From NCBI GenBank assembly GCA_903840415.1, contig CAIMFY010000003.1, forward strand, positions 1 to 45,715: DNA of 45,715 nucleotides, written 5' to 3'. This DNA is from an uncultured Opitutia bacterium (lineage in GTDB: Bacteria > Verrucomicrobiota > Verrucomicrobiia > Opitutales > Opitutaceae). Shown here in pieces: positions 26,570-35,104 of this stretch (its first letter is position 1; the number at the start of each line of letters is the position of its first letter). The translations under genes and the position numbers were made by a program. The notes under the pieces are model-generated. The model did not search any database. It was not told where the DNA came from and worked only from the letters and a program-made list of their open reading frames with translations.

Positions 26570-28564
26570 ATGCTCCCGATCCGCACCCTGCTTTCGTTTT
26601 CCTGCGCCCTCCTCGCAGTTACGCTTCGTGCCTCCGAACCAGGTGGCCCGCTGATCCCGCTGGAGGATTTCTTCGCCGATGCAGAAATCAAATCGGTGCA
26701 GGTCGCACCCGATGGCCGGCACATCGCCTGGCTCTCGCCGGTGCAAGGCATCACGTCGCTCATGTTGTTCGACCTCGACACCGGCAAACCCGATCTGCTG
26801 GCGCGGCCCAACGACGAAAACATCGCTCAGTTCTTCTGGAAGGGCAGCGACCGAATCGTTTACGGCGGCGACCTAGGCGGCAACGAGTCTCAGGCGCTCG
26901 TCGCGGTTGACATCAAGACCAAGAAGTTCACCCACCTCGCCGATTCCTACAAGGAGGGCGTCAACGAAGACGCCGCCACCGCCCGGATCGTCGACAGCCT
27001 CAGGTTTGATCCCAATCACCTGCTCATCGAGGGACGCAGCAGCCGGCGCGGACTGCATTTCGAGCTGGCGCTGCTCGACGTGCGCAACGGTGAACGTGTC
27101 AGCGTCGGCGGCGCGGATAAGGACACGAAGGATTGGGTCACCGACGCTACCGGCGTCGTGCGGGCCCGCGCGCGCGTCAGCGGCGACGAGGAATTTCTCG
27201 AAGCGCGCCCTGACGGCCGGAGCGGTTTCGTCAGGATCGCTGAGACGCCTCTGCAGTTCGTCGTCTACGGAAAATCGGCGCTGTTTGAGCCGCTGTCCTT
27301 CAACGCCAATCTGGAAACACTCTATATTGTCCGGCATTTCGCCGACAAACCTGGCTCTGCGCTCTTTGCATTCAACACCCACACGATGGCTTGGGGCGAA
27401 CCGCTGTTCCAAACCGACGAAGGCGAAATCTCGAGCGTCATTCTTTCGTGGGACCGGACCAAACTGCTTGGGATCAGTTGCGACGGCGAAAAGGAGCCGC
27501 GCGTCCAATGGCTCGATGCCGGCCGCGAAAAACTCGAGCGACAAATCAAAGCCACTTTGCCGCCGGGCCTCTTCACCCGGATCGTCAGCACCTCGCAGGA
27601 TGAAAAAATCTTCGTGGTGAGCGCGCGCAGCGACGTGAACCCCGGCATCTATTTCCTGCTCGATCTGCGTGGCAAACCCCAGTTCGTGCAGCTCGGCCGC
27701 GTCAACGGCCATGTCGATCCCGCGGCGCTGCAGCCCATGCAACCGATCAGTTACACCGCCCGCGACGGTCAGGCGATCCACGGTTACCTCACGCTGCCGA
27801 AGAACGCCGAAGGCCACCGCGTGCCCCTGATCCTTCATCCTCACGGTGGCCCCTTCGGTATTCGTGACGACTGGCGTTTCGATCCCGAAGTCCAGTTTCT
27901 CGCGAGTCGCGGCTATGCGGTTCTCCAGCCGAACTATCGCGGCTCGGGCGGTTACGGTGTGCCGTTCCTCTGGGCCGGCCACCACGAGTATGGCGGCAAG
28001 ATGCAGGATGATCTCACCGACGCGGTGAAGTGGGCGATCGATCGCGGCATCGCGGATCCCGCGCGGGTTTGCATCTCGGGCGCGAGCTACGGCGGCTACG
28101 CGGCGCTCGCGGGCGTCACGTTCACGCCCGACCTCTATTGCTGCGCGGTGAACTACGTCGGCGTCTCGGACCTCGCTATCGTCACCAGCCCCGGTCGCTT
28201 CGGCGGCAACCTCAACGATAATTTCATCCGCACGTGGATCGGCGCCGATCACGACACGCTCTTTAACCATTCGCCCGTCAACTTCGTCGAACGCATCCGC
28301 GTGCCGACGCTCCATGCCTATGGCGAAAACGATCCGCGCGTCGTCATGAAAAACTGGACCGAACTGGAGGCCGAACTCAAACGCTTCAACAAGCCCTACG
28401 AATCCGTCCGCGAAGAGAACGAAGGCCACGGCTTCCAGCACGAGAGTGCGCGCATCGCGTTCTACCGTAAAATGGAGCAGTTCCTCGCCGCCAACCTCGC
28501 GCCCAAGACAGTAGAACGCGTCGAGGTCGGCCCGCTCAAGACGTTGGATCTGCCCGCGAAATAG
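26570..28564 (+). CDS. S9 family (prolyl oligopeptidase-like) exported peptidase
   Basis: This is a 664-residue serine peptidase with a Sec signal peptide (about 1-21, MLPIRTLLSFSCALLAVTLR) and an N-terminal seven-blade beta-propeller region (about 30-390). An alpha/beta hydrolase catalytic domain follows. The triad is complete: Ser506 in GASYGGY, Asp588 in ENDPRV and His620 in EGHGF. HPHGGPFG and YRGSGGYGVPF are the usual oxyanion and substrate segments. Family members release dipeptides or oligopeptides, so a role in periplasmic peptide degradation is likely. The start ATG at 26570 gives the signal peptide. The TonB receptor is divergent nearby. Confidence 0.92.
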   Translation: MLPIRTLLSFSCALLAVTLRASEPGGPLIPLEDFFADAEIKSVQVAPDGRHIAWLSPVQGITSLMLFDLDTGKPDLLARPNDENIAQFFWKGSDRIVYGGDLGGNESQALVAVDIKTKKFTHLADSYKEGVNEDAATARIVDSLRFDPNHLLIEGRSSRRGLHFELALLDVRNGERVSVGGADKDTKDWVTDATGVVRARARVSGDEEFLEARPDGRSGFVRIAETPLQFVVYGKSALFEPLSFNANLETLYIVRHFADKPGSALFAFNTHTMAWGEPLFQTDEGEISSVILSWDRTKLLGISCDGEKEPRVQWLDAGREKLERQIKATLPPGLFTRIVSTSQDEKIFVVSARSDVNPGIYFLLDLRGKPQFVQLGRVNGHVDPAALQPMQPISYTARDGQAIHGYLTLPKNAEGHRVPLILHPHGGPFGIRDDWRFDPEVQFLASRGYAVLQPNYRGSGGYGVPFLWAGHHEYGGKMQDDLTDAVKWAIDRGIADPARVCISGASYGGYAALAGVTFTPDLYCCAVNYVGVSDLAIVTSPGRFGGNLNDNFIRTWIGADHDTLFNHSPVNFVERIRVPTLHAYGENDPRVVMKNWTELEAELKRFNKPYESVREENEGHGFQHESARIAFYRKMEQFLAANLAPKTVERVEVGPLKTLDLPAK

Positions 28565-28660
28565 CACGGGTTATTCGGCTGGCAGCGCATCGCCCCGCCA
28601 AGCTCGTGGTAACAGTTGCACCGCGCGCAACTCGTCAGCCATAGTCTCCGCCGACGTCCC

Positions 28661-29662
28661 ATGAAAGAGCTGCAAGCTATCGTCCGCGCCCTCCTCGCCC
28701 CCACGACCGGCAAAACGGTCCTCGCCACGCTCGTTACGGTCGAAGGCTCCTCCTATCGCCGACCAGGTGCACGATTGTTGATTGCTGCCGGCGGACTCAC
28801 CTTTGGTTCGATCAGCGGAGGGTGCTTGGAGGAGGACGTGCTGGCGCGGGCCAAGCGGGTCATGGCGACCGGCCAGGCCGAGACGGTCGTCTATGATACC
28901 ACCAGAGAAAACGATCTCGTTTGGGGCGTCGGGTTGGGGTGTCACGGCGTCGTCAACGTCGTGATCGAGAGACTGCCGCCCCGGCCGGCGTGGGCCGTCG
29001 CACTCGATGAAAATATCACCGTCCGCCGCTCCACCGCCCTCGCCATCGTGCACACGGCGAGCACGACGGTTCCGCTCGGCACGCGGCTCGCGGCTGAACT
29101 TCCCGCCGACGCCATCCCCGTGACCGGAGTGTTTCTCAACATCGTCCCGCCCCTCACCGCGCTCGTCATCTTCGGGGCCGGCGACGACGCGCAACCCCTT
29201 GCTCGGCTGGCGCACGAACTCGGCTGGCACGTCACCGTCGCCGATCCGCGACCGGCCTTCGCGACCTCGCCGCGGTTTCCAACCGCCGAGCGGCTCGTCG
29301 TCGCACCCGCCGCCGAGCTCGCCGGACGCAGCTCGCTCGATCCCGGCACGCTCGCCGTGGTAATGACGCACCATTACGTGCACGATGTGCCACTCCTCCG
29401 CACGTTGTTGCCGCAGCCCCTCGCCTACCTCGGTCTGCTCGGTCCGAAGAAACGCGCCGCCAAAATCCTCGCCGATCTCGCGGGCGAAGGCGTGGTCCTG
29501 ACACCCGCGCAACACGCTCGACTCCACGCCCCGGTCGGCCTCGATCTTGGCGCCGACTCGCCGGCACAGGTGGCGCTCGCCATCATTGCCGAGATGCAAG
29601 CCTCCCTCTCCGGTCGCGATGCCCGTCCGCTGCGTCAGCGCACCAGGCCCATCCATTCATGA
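28661..29662 (+). CDS. XdhC/CoxI family molybdenum-cofactor maturation factor
   Basis: XdhC-type proteins bind the molybdenum cofactor and aid its sulfuration and insertion into xanthine-dehydrogenase-family enzymes. The 333-residue protein has the XdhC/CoxI N-terminal domain with SYRRPGARLLI and GSISGGCLEEDV (conserved Cys). The C-terminal Rossmann domain carries LVIFGAGDDAQPLARLA, MTHHYVHD and YLGLLGPKKRA. The ATG at 28661 is chosen as the start of homology. It overlaps the next gene, a MocA-like cytidylyltransferase, by ATGA. No molybdenum hydroxylase subunits lie in the window, so the client enzyme is elsewhere. Confidence 0.9.
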   Translation: MKELQAIVRALLAPTTGKTVLATLVTVEGSSYRRPGARLLIAAGGLTFGSISGGCLEEDVLARAKRVMATGQAETVVYDTTRENDLVWGVGLGCHGVVNVVIERLPPRPAWAVALDENITVRRSTALAIVHTASTTVPLGTRLAAELPADAIPVTGVFLNIVPPLTALVIFGAGDDAQPLARLAHELGWHVTVADPRPAFATSPRFPTAERLVVAPAAELAGRSSLDPGTLAVVMTHHYVHDVPLLRTLLPQPLAYLGLLGPKKRAAKILADLAGEGVVLTPAQHARLHAPVGLDLGADSPAQVALAIIAEMQASLSGRDARPLRQRTRPIHS

Positions 29663-30273
29663 GTGAATCGCAGCCCCCGTTTCATTTCGGCGCCGTCATC
29701 CTCGCGGCGGGCGAATCCACGCGCATGGGCACTCCAAAACAACTGCTTCCACTCGATGGCCAGCCGCTGGTCGTCCGCGCCGTCGAAGCCGCGCTCGACT
29801 CGTCCGCCTGGCCGGTCGTGGTCGTCCTCGGTGCTCACGCGGAAAAAATCCGCCCTCTCTTCGCCCGTCTGCCCGTGCTCATGGCGGAAAACTCTGCCTG
29901 GAACGAAGGCATGGCCGCCTCGATTCGCACTGGCGTCACGACCCTTCGCCAGTTTTCCCGCCAGCTCGATGCCGCGCTCGTGGCGCTCTGCGATCAACCC
30001 GCATTTTCCGCCGACATCATTGCGCAACTCGTCGCCGCCCAGCGGACAACCGGCCGCAGCATCGTGGCCGCCCGCTATTCAGGTCGGCACGGTGCGCCCG
30101 CGTTGTTTCTCCGCGAACACTTCGAAACCCTCACCCATTTGACCGGCGAGGAAGGCGCCCGCGTGCTCCTCAATGGCGACGTCTCGCGGGTTGCCTCGGT
30201 CGATCTCCCCGCCCTCACCTTCGATCTCGACACGCCCGCCGACTACGCCGCCGCGGAAAAAGGCACCCCATGA
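29659..30273 (+). CDS. MocA-like molybdenum cofactor cytidylyltransferase
   Basis: This is a 204-residue nucleotidyltransferase of the MobA-like NTP-transferase fold. It has the signature AVILAAGESTRMGTPKQLLPL (residues 11-31), LVALCDQPAF for metal binding and SGRHGAPALF, typical of MocA-type enzymes that convert molybdopterin to the cytosine dinucleotide form. The coupled xdhC-like gene supports cofactor work for a xanthine-dehydrogenase or aldehyde-oxidase-type enzyme. A generic NTP transferase remains possible. It is linked by 4-bp overlaps at both ends, so it is the middle gene of a three-gene operon. Confidence 0.87.
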   Translation: MSESQPPFHFGAVILAAGESTRMGTPKQLLPLDGQPLVVRAVEAALDSSAWPVVVVLGAHAEKIRPLFARLPVLMAENSAWNEGMAASIRTGVTTLRQFSRQLDAALVALCDQPAFSADIIAQLVAAQRTTGRSIVAARYSGRHGAPALFLREHFETLTHLTGEEGARVLLNGDVSRVASVDLPALTFDLDTPADYAAAEKGTP

Positions 30274-30758
30274 AAACGATTATCTTCCTTCTCGCGCTCC
30301 TCGCTCCCCTCGCGCTCTCAGCCGCGCCGGACAAAGAAAAAATCAAAAAGGAAGTCGCTGCACTGGAGGAGGCGTTCTGCGCAATGGCGCAGGATCAAGG
30401 CCTGCTCGCCGCGTTTTCGCATTTTGCCGCGCCCGACGTCGCGTTCATCGACACCGACCCGCGGAAATTCCGCGGCCTCGACGCTGTCCGCGAACGCCTC
30501 GGCCCCGATCAGCCCGGCGTGAAACTCACTTGGTCCGCCACGTTCACCGACGTCTCCAACGACGGCACGCTCGGCTACAACTACGGCCGCTACGAATCTC
30601 GCCGCTTCGGCGCCGACGGCAAAGAAATTGTCCGCGGCGGCTGGTTCCTCACCATCTGGAAACGCCAGCCCGACGGCACGTGGCGCTATGTGATGGATAA
30701 CGGCGCGCCTGATCGTCCGCCCGCGCCGCCGACTTCCGAAGGAGTGAAGAAAAACTAG
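30270..30758 (+). CDS. Secreted NTF2-like (DUF4440/SnoaL-type) protein
   Basis: The 162-residue product has a signal peptide (MKTIIFLLALLAPLALSAAP) and a single NTF2-like alpha+beta-cone domain (about 25-148). The opening helix (KEVAALEEAFCAMAQDQG) and HFAAPDVAFIDTDPRKFRGLDAVRE are typical of DUF4440/SnoaL-like proteins. WFLTIWKRQPDGTWRYVMDNG forms the usual last strands. No enzymatic function can be assigned; such folds bind small ligands or act as isomerase-like enzymes. It overlaps the MocA-like gene by ATGA, which is a curious operon partner for cofactor biosynthesis. Confidence 0.82.
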   Translation: MKTIIFLLALLAPLALSAAPDKEKIKKEVAALEEAFCAMAQDQGLLAAFSHFAAPDVAFIDTDPRKFRGLDAVRERLGPDQPGVKLTWSATFTDVSNDGTLGYNYGRYESRRFGADGKEIVRGGWFLTIWKRQPDGTWRYVMDNGAPDRPPAPPTSEGVKKN

Positions 30759-30765
30759 CGGCCCA

Positions 30766-31251
30766 CTACGGCAACTTCGCCTCGGCCACCGTCTTCGTCT
30801 GCGCCGCGCGAAAATCGTCCAGCGCCTTTTTGATCGTCGCGTCGCTGAGCGCGAGGATCGCGGCGGCAAACAGCGCCGCGTTGATCGCGCCGGGTTTGCC
30901 GATCGCGAAGGTGCCGACGGGAATCCCACCCGGCATCTGCACCATCGAGAGCAACGAATCGAGGCCCTTGAGCGCCGCGCTTTCCATCGGCACCCCGAGC
31001 ACCGGCAACGGTGTGACGGCCGCCGCGACGCCGGCGAGATGCGCCGCGCCGCCCGCGGCCGCGATGATGACCTTGAGCCCGCGTGCCTCCGCACCGCTGC
31101 ACCACTCGATCGCGAGGTGCGGCGTGCGGTGCGCGCTCAGAGCGCGGCGTTCACACGCGATGCCGAGTCGCTCGAGCGTTTTCACGCAATGCTGCATCAC
31201 TTCCCAATCCGAGGTGCTGCCCATAATGACTCCGACGAGTGGTTGCGCCAT
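30766..31251 (-). CDS. purE: N5-carboxyaminoimidazole ribonucleotide mutase
   Basis: PurE rearranges N5-CAIR to CAIR in purine synthesis. The 161-residue protein has [14 protein letters not shown] at the N-terminus, the SAHRTP loop carrying the catalytic histidine, [15 protein letters not shown] and [33 protein letters not shown]. All are diagnostic of class I PurE. purK is not adjacent, so it lies elsewhere or is absent. The gene is convergent with the NTF2-like gene, 7 bp between the stops, and divergent from the cyclophilin gene. Confidence 0.95.
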   Translation of the reverse strand: MAQPLVGVIMGSTSDWEVMQHCVKTLERLGIACERRALSAHRTPHLAIEWCSGAEARGLKVIIAAAGGAAHLAGVAAAVTPLPVLGVPMESAALKGLDSLLSMVQMPGGIPVGTFAIGKPGAINAALFAAAILALSDATIKKALDDFRAAQTKTVAEAKLP

Positions 31252-31344
31252 GCCCGACGTTTTCGAGGACGGTGGCGCGCATGTCAGCCTCGAAATGCGT
31301 CACACGCGCCTTGACTCCACCCTGCTGGGCGCGAGACGTGATTC

Positions 31345-32010
31345 ATGCTCACGCCCATTCTGGTGCAACCCGCGCGTAGTCCGAACCTGTGGCCGCGCGC
31401 CGCCCTCATCGTCGCCATCGCGTTGTTCGCCAGTTGCGGCCGCTCGGAGAACGCCGCGCCGGCCGCGCCAAAGCCACCGCCCATTTTCGCGGTGCTCGAC
31501 ACAGAGAAGGGCGCGATCGAAATCGAACTGCTGCCCGGCGATGCGCCGAAGACCGTCGAGAATTTCCGGCTGCTCGCCGAACGCGGCTACTTCGACGGCC
31601 TGAAATTCCACCGCATCGTGAAGGACTTCATGCTCCAAACCGGCGATCCGCTCGGTACCGGCAAGGGTGGCGCCAGTGTTTGGGGTAAGCCGTTCGACGA
31701 TGAGATTCGGAAAAATTCGCCGCTCTACCGACTCGGTGCGGGCTACGTGCGCGGCATTGTTGCGATGGCCAATGCCGGTCCCAACACCAACGGCAGTCAG
31801 TTCTTCATCTTGCAACGGGATTATCCGCTCCCGCCGAATTACACCATTTTCGGCCGCGTCAGCCAGGGCCTCGCTGTCGTCGACGCGCTCGCCGAGACTC
31901 CGACAAAGCGCGGGCTCGATGGCATGATGAGCGTGCCCATCACGCCGCCGGTGCTCCGAAAAGTCACGATCCGCCAGCCGGCCACCCCAATGGTGCCGGC
32001 GAAACCTTAG
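31345..32010 (+). CDS. Lipoprotein cyclophilin-type peptidyl-prolyl isomerase
   Basis: Cyclophilins catalyse cis-trans isomerisation at proline bonds. The 221-residue product has a lipoprotein-like signal ending ALFASC with predicted lipidated Cys31, then a Pro-rich linker. The cyclophilin domain (about 47-212) has FHRIVKDFMLQTGDP with the active-site Arg, GIVAMANAGPNTNGSQFFI and YTIFGRVSQGL. It should act on periplasmic or outer-membrane proteins. The domain is compact, as usual in bacterial single-domain forms. It converges with the RDD-domain gene, overlapping it by 4 bp at the 3' ends. Confidence 0.9.
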   Translation: MLTPILVQPARSPNLWPRAALIVAIALFASCGRSENAAPAAPKPPPIFAVLDTEKGAIEIELLPGDAPKTVENFRLLAERGYFDGLKFHRIVKDFMLQTGDPLGTGKGGASVWGKPFDDEIRKNSPLYRLGAGYVRGIVAMANAGPNTNGSQFFILQRDYPLPPNYTIFGRVSQGLAVVDALAETPTKRGLDGMMSVPITPPVLRKVTIRQPATPMVPAKP

Positions 32011-33872
32011 AGCAACGACACGCCCTTCGGCACGCGCACGACCGTCGTGCCGGCGATCTTGTCGTGCCACGACTGCTTGTCGTCGTCGATGGCAACCCAG
32101 AGGAAACCGAGACCGACCACCGCAAGCGAGAGGAAGCAGCCGAGGGCACGCACAATCGCGGTCGCCCAATCGATCTCGCGGTCGTCGAGGCGCACGACTT
32201 TCAGGCCGCACACGATTCCGCCGATCGTCGTGCCTTTGAGTTTCCACATGACGGCACCGTAGGCGGCCAACGCGAGGAGGATGAGCTTCCCGTCGTGGAA
32301 CACCATCGCGCTGACGATGCCGATAAGGATGAAGTCGAGCAGGAGCGCCGCCGTGCGAATCAGGAAACCGGCGCGCGGATGCGTCGCCGCAGAGATGGCC
32401 GGTGCCGCCACCAGCGCCGCCATCACCGGAGGGATCGCAACTGGCGCTGGCACGACGGGCGGCGTGGTCGGAGCCATCGCGGAAACGGCAGGCTCGCTCG
32501 CGACCACGCCCACCGCACCGAATCCGGGGGACGTCATCGGCATCGCAGCCGGAGCCGACGGCACGACCGGAACAAACGCCGCGGGGGCAACGGGTGCCGG
32601 AGCGGCGGGCGCGGGCGGCGTTGGCGTGGATTTCTCACGCTTGTTGGCGAGCATGAGCGTGAAGATCACGACGCCGAGCCCAAGCAGGTTGAACGATTGT
32701 TGGACAAGAGTGCCGACGAGCGGCACGCAATAGAGGAGCAGCACAATCACGCCACCGATCAACACGGCAAAGACGGCGTGCTGGAACAGGCCCTCACCAA
32801 AAAACTTGGTGATGCGCCGGCCGACCCAGGCGAGCATGACGGTCTTGCCGAGGAATCCCGCAGCGATCAGCCCAAGCATGAGGAAGGGCACGGCCGCGAT
32901 GCCGATGATCGTGATGCAGAGCAAGACGATCAGCACCGGGATGAGCAGCGTGCTCAAGACCGCGGCGAGAATCGAGGCGCCGGGGCGCGTCTCGAGCGTC
33001 GTCAGGCATTTGTCCACGCCGCGGGGAAAAATGAGCGCGATGAGTGCGTAGAGTGCGAAGAACGCCAGCGCGAAGGCCCACGCAAACTGGACCTCGGGTG
33101 AAAACGAGAGTGGTCGGCCCAGCATCGCGCACTCGCGAAACCAGGTCTGGAGGCCGGCGAAGTGCGGCACTCCGTGGCCAATCGAGACATTCTGCACGTG
33201 ACCGTGGATGATCGCTTTCGGGTCGCGTTTCACCGTGCCACCGACGGAGACGACATCTCCGCCGACTTCAGCGTCGGGCCCGAGCTCGACGTCGCCCATG
33301 ACGGCGACGACGGCATCGCCGACTTTGCTGTTCACATAATTATTCCCGAGCACCGCGACCGCCGCGTTGCCGACAGGACCGGTCACGTGGGTGTTGCCGA
33401 GGATTGAGACGACTGCATCGGCGACTTCGCCTTCACTGGTGGACGAGCCGACAATCGAAACGACCGCGTCGGCCTTCTGGTCTTTGGCGAGGAAGGAATC
33501 GTGCGCGATAGAGACGACGGCGTTGTCGCCATCGCGGGTGAGGTTAAGGCCTTCCATGCGGGCGCGGCCGGGGCGACGCGGACTATTGGGCGCCGCGGGT
33601 GGAGCGTCGGGAGCGGGAGTCGCGTCGAGCCGGCGAAGATCGGGCGCCTTCTGATCGGCAGCGGGCGTGGTGGCAGTCGGTGCTGCGGCGGGCGAAGCTT
33701 CAGCCGCAGAAGTCGCGGGGGTGATTGTGGGTGCGGGTGCGACGGCGGGCGAAGGCTGAGCAACCGGTTCGGCGACGGGCGCGGGCTTTTCTAGCGCGAG
33801 CGCGGCGAAGGTCAGAGTGAAAAATAGCGCGACGGTGGCGCCAAGGAAATGTTTTGGGGTGAAGATTTTCAT
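32007..33872 (-). CDS. Beta-repeat membrane protein with RDD domain
   Basis: This is a 621-residue three-part protein. Residues 1-27 are a signal-like helix, followed by an Ala/Pro-rich linker to about 105. Residues 112-232 contain five or more units of the pattern [DN]-A-[VA]-V-[SA]-[IV]-x-G, reminiscent of the beta-solenoids of polymer-forming (bactofilin-like) proteins. Several membrane helices follow at about 262-283, 300-345 and 363-410. After a second Ala/Pro linker comes an RDD domain (498-616) with AGFLIRTAALLLDFILIG and SWHDKIAGTTVVRV. The ATG at 33872 gives the signal helix. It lies downstream of a sigma factor and a probable anti-sigma gene, so it may be their co-regulated output. 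Function unknown. Confidence 0.8.
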   Translation of the reverse strand: MKIFTPKHFLGATVALFFTLTFAALALEKPAPVAEPVAQPSPAVAPAPTITPATSAAEASPAAAPTATTPAADQKAPDLRRLDATPAPDAPPAAPNSPRRPGRARMEGLNLTRDGDNAVVSIAHDSFLAKDQKADAVVSIVGSSTSEGEVADAVVSILGNTHVTGPVGNAAVAVLGNNYVNSKVGDAVVAVMGDVELGPDAEVGGDVVSVGGTVKRDPKAIIHGHVQNVSIGHGVPHFAGLQTWFRECAMLGRPLSFSPEVQFAWAFALAFFALYALIALIFPRGVDKCLTTLETRPGASILAAVLSTLLIPVLIVLLCITIIGIAAVPFLMLGLIAAGFLGKTVMLAWVGRRITKFFGEGLFQHAVFAVLIGGVIVLLLYCVPLVGTLVQQSFNLLGLGVVIFTLMLANKREKSTPTPPAPAAPAPVAPAAFVPVVPSAPAAMPMTSPGFGAVGVVASEPAVSAMAPTTPPVVPAPVAIPPVMAALVAAPAISAATHPRAGFLIRTAALLLDFILIGIVSAMVFHDGKLILLALAAYGAVMWKLKGTTIGGIVCGLKVVRLDDREIDWATAIVRALGCFLSLAVVGLGFLWVAIDDDKQSWHDKIAGTTVVRVPKGVSLL

Positions 33873-33891
33873 GACATAGAGAAGGTGAATT

Positions 33892-34362
33892 TTAACGATT
33901 GGCGTAGAGCGTGCGGTAGGCGGCGGTGCCGAGTCCGAAGAGCGTGGCGTAAAGTGCGATGAAGAGCGCGGCGCCGCCGTAGAGCCAAATCGACGGGATG
34001 CCGTGGAGCAGAGTCGCGCCGAAGTCGGCTGCGCTGTGCCCGAGGTTTCGGGCGATTTCCATCCAGGCGACTTGCGGCGCGAACGCCTCGGCGAGTTGCA
34101 CGCGGTCGAAGCCCGCCATGACCCAGACGACGGCCATGAGTGCGACTTTCGCGAGGCCGGCGGAGACCACGATAAACGCGCCACGGGCCGCCACGGGCCA
34201 GTGTGCGAACGATTGCCGCCACCACGGGAGCGCGGCCCGGCGGGCGAGTTCGGCAAACACCCGCGATTCCAGCGAGCGCGGCGCGCGGCGGGCCGGCAAA
34301 TCGCGGAGGGCGGTGCTGACGAAACGCTCAAGGTGTTTTTCGGATTCGGGAGAGGGTTTCAT
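33892..34362 (-). CDS. Probable membrane-bound anti-sigma or sigma-partner protein
   Basis: The 156-residue product has a soluble N-terminal part (about 1-50) with a helical RFVSTALRDLPARRAPRSLES region. Hydrophobic segments at about 58-82 and 125-148 are predicted membrane helices. No zinc-binding HxxxCxxC motif is present, so it is not a classic ZAS anti-sigma factor. Its start overlaps the stop of the ECF sigma gene by ATGA, the usual arrangement of sigma/anti-sigma pairs, and the call rests mainly on that. The following gene is the beta-repeat/RDD protein, 19 bp downstream. Confidence 0.65.
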   Translation of the reverse strand: MKPSPESEKHLERFVSTALRDLPARRAPRSLESRVFAELARRAALPWWRQSFAHWPVAARGAFIVVSAGLAKVALMAVVWVMAGFDRVQLAEAFAPQVAWMEIARNLGHSAADFGATLLHGIPSIWLYGGAALFIALYATLFGLGTAAYRTLYANR

Positions 34363-34952
34363 AGCGAGATTTTTTCGTGCGCGGTGCCGGCGCGTTGGAG
34401 AATTTTGGCGAGCGCGGCGCGGGCACGCAGGATGTCGGTCTTCACCTTGGCGAGGGAGACGCCGAGTTTTTTGGCAATGTCTTCGTAGGGCAGATCTTCG
34501 AAATGGTAGAGCACGAGCGGTACGCGCTGGTGAGCGGGAAGTTCGTCGAGCGCGCGTTCGATGAGGGCGCGGCGTTCCTCGGCATCGACGTCGGAGAAAA
34601 AAGTTTCGGGCGCGGCAAACTCCACGTCCACTTCATCACTCGCAGCGTCGTCGCGGCGAAACTCCGAGAAAAATTTCCAGCGGTTGCGGTAGCGCGAGAG
34701 GTGGTTGAGGGAGAGGTTGGTGGCGACGGTCTTGAGCCAGCCGCCCGCAGTCGGGCTGGTGCGCAACTGTTCAAAATGCTCGTGGGCTTTCAGAAACACA
34801 TCCTGCGCGATGTCCTCGGCCTGCGCCTCATTGCCGGTGAGGCGGGCGGCGGTCGAGAAAACCATGTCCTGATAGGCGCGCATGAAGGTAGTGAAGTCGG
34901 CCGGGGGGATCAGCCCCGAGGGTGTGGTTTGCACTGGAGGTTCATCGTTCAT
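34359..34952 (-). CDS. ECF-type RNA polymerase sigma factor
   Basis: This is a 197-residue sigma-70-family protein with only regions 2 and 4. Region 2 (about 20-90) reads AYQDMVFSTAARLTGNEAQAEDIAQDVFLKA, followed by WLKTVATNLSLNHLSRYRNR. Region 4 (about 135-190) has DELPAHQRVPLVLYHFEDLPYEDIAKKLGVSLAKVKTDILRARAAL, with the helix-turn-helix. An acidic linker separates them. The ATG at 34952 is chosen over an upstream extension. It heads a three-gene operon with the membrane partner and the RDD protein, so ECF-regulated envelope function is a reasonable inference. The promoter target cannot be read with confidence. Confidence 0.92.
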   Translation of the reverse strand: MNDEPPVQTTPSGLIPPADFTTFMRAYQDMVFSTAARLTGNEAQAEDIAQDVFLKAHEHFEQLRTSPTAGGWLKTVATNLSLNHLSRYRNRWKFFSEFRRDDAASDEVDVEFAAPETFFSDVDAEERRALIERALDELPAHQRVPLVLYHFEDLPYEDIAKKLGVSLAKVKTDILRARAALAKILQRAGTAHEKISL

Positions 34953-35104
34953 GTCCAGAACACGGCCCGTGCCGAAAAGTCGCAGGAAAATCTCTGGCAC
35001 CCGGCCGCGACGGCGGCGAGCGCGAACCGGGCGGCGCAACCTGATCTCCGAAAAGATACCCAGCCGCTCAGCGCCAGAATCGGCCGCAGGATCGGGACCA
35101 AGCC

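Noticed and set aside
26873-28567. Long open frame on the minus strand across the S9 peptidase gene (over 560 codons)
   Set aside because: The plus-strand frame has a complete catalytic triad, signal peptide and family motifs. The antisense frame is rich in Arg, Glu and Asp with no domain, as expected for the complement of a high-GC gene.
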